Positions 53,398-53,790 of a stretch of 53,790 nucleotides of DNA are shown here, piece by piece; the stretch's first letter is position 1, and the number at the start of each line of letters is the position of its first letter. The notes under the pieces are model-generated. The model did no database searches and was not told the origin of the DNA. It saw only the letters and a program-made list of their open reading frames with translations. Origin of the DNA: Cyclobacteriaceae bacterium (GTDB taxonomy: Bacteria > Bacteroidota > Bacteroidia > Cytophagales > Cyclobacteriaceae); the NCBI GenBank assembly GCA_947458585.1, contig CANGYY010000015.1, positions 1 to 53,790 of the forward strand, written 5' to 3'. Both the position numbers and the translations under genes were made by a program.

Positions 53398-53790
53398 TTA
53401 ACAGCATCCTGAATTGGGTGTACAAACCGGGCCCTGAGCAATGCTGGAGAGCCTGATTTTTGGCTTTTCTGTAGGGATACCGCACTTATCCTTGGCCAAA
53501 CAGTCAGTCTGCCGAGCTGTCAAAAGAAAATCAGCTCCTGAAATTTCCAACCCGTATCGACCAATGGTATCTCCTTGGTATTCTACCTCCACTTCTAGGT
53601 CCGGCAACTCCAATACCCGCTCTGCCAATCGAATGATGTCTAATAATTTGGAAGCTCCTAGGCGGTGATCGTAATCCTCCGCTTCCCACAACTGGAAACT
53701 GATCATGGACTCATTGCGAAGTGTTCCTCCACAATCGATGTATTTCTTGGTGACTTGGCCTACTTCAGTTACATGAAAATGCGCAGGAAC
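53398..53790 (-). CDS. DUF6428 family protein, 5' end outside the window
   Basis: Partial: the frame stays open to the window end, so the ATG at 53706 is internal, not the start. About 130 residues are visible, beginning VPAHFHVTEVGQV and continuing with IDCGGTLRNES and FQLWEAEDYDHRL. The ending GPVCTPNSGCC is cysteine-rich. This is the signature of the small DUF6428 proteins found beside arsR and arsC in Bacteroidota arsenic operons. No function is established; metal or arsenic binding by the terminal cysteines is conceivable. It stops 4 bp before the arsenate reductase start, implying co-transcription. Confidence 0.85.
   Translation of the reverse strand, partial: VPAHFHVTEVGQVTKKYIDCGGTLRNESMISFQLWEAEDYDHRLGASKLLDIIRLAERVLELPDLEVEVEYQGDTIGRYGLEISGADFLLTARQTDCLAKDKCGIPTEKPKIRLSSIAQGPVCTPNSGCC

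Overview
The window reads as an ordinary chromosomal segment of a member of the Bacteroidota, most likely order Cytophagales and close to the Cyclobacteriaceae (Algoriphagus-like). The evidence is the protein complement: fused two-oxoacid dehydrogenase E1, split transketolase, DUF1080 and Tat-exported Gfo/Idh/MocA proteins, menaquinone prenyltransferase, and Bacteroidota lipoproteins ending in LASC or LLAC. The promoter style agrees: there are -7 boxes of the form TAnnTTTG, one with a perfectly spaced TTTG at -33, and almost no Shine-Dalgarno sequences. I see no phage, plasmid, insertion sequence or CRISPR. The family-level placement is inference.

Layout. 1-3.6 kb: secreted amidohydrolase-like protein and M28 peptidase. 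3.6-7.7 kb (minus): large macroglobulin/plug-like surface protein and a THUMP RNA methyltransferase. 7.9-16.6 kb (plus): two-domain DUF1080 protein, Tat-exported oxidoreductase, glucuronate isomerase, SDR fructuronate reductase, mannonate dehydratase, sugar acetyltransferase and acyl-CoA dehydrogenase. 16.7-18.8 kb: UDP-glucuronate decarboxylase and TerC. 18.8-21.4 kb: divergent arginine decarboxylase and arginase. 21.6-27 kb: argS, glutathione peroxidase, menA, universal stress protein, SUI1 and SGNH hydrolase, then a convergent DUF3109 gene. 27.8-29.4 kb: RNase P RNA followed by an NtrC-like regulator without a DNA-binding domain. 29.4-33.8 kb: a 39-residue lipoprotein, a LuxE-like enzyme, a lipoprotein and fused E1. 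34.2-36.7 kb: alanine dehydrogenase, a membrane protein and a LysE exporter. 36.7-45.7 kb: one long unidirectional array (PLP homeostasis protein, DUF423, PBP4, LD-carboxypeptidase, SGNH, FAH, M23 peptidase, peroxiredoxin, split transketolase). 45.8-49.6 kb: GH30 glycosidase convergent with a second oxidoreductase and DUF1080 pair. 49.7-53.8 kb: M14 carboxypeptidase, TonB C-terminal protein, an arsenate-reductase-like phosphatase and a DUF6428 gene cut by the window end.

How the genes may work together. The most coherent system is a predicted route in which secreted Gfo/Idh/MocA dehydrogenases and DUF1080 proteins cleave glycosides by C3 oxidation, followed by cytoplasmic glucuronate catabolism to 2-keto-3-deoxygluconate. 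A second DUF1080/oxidoreductase pair lies about 35 kb away beside a GH30 glycosidase. The cytoplasmic steps rest on well-known families. The link to the exported enzymes is inference from gene order.

Other points of interest are active-site oddities: a D/N exchange in the E1 thiamine site, an altered GAFTGA loop, an amidohydrolase without its histidines, and an NPEY methyltransferase motif. There are also several genes and signals too small for routine annotation: the 39-residue lipoprotein, a possible small RNA beside rnpB, REP-like palindromes, and -7 boxes only 3 nt from a start codon.
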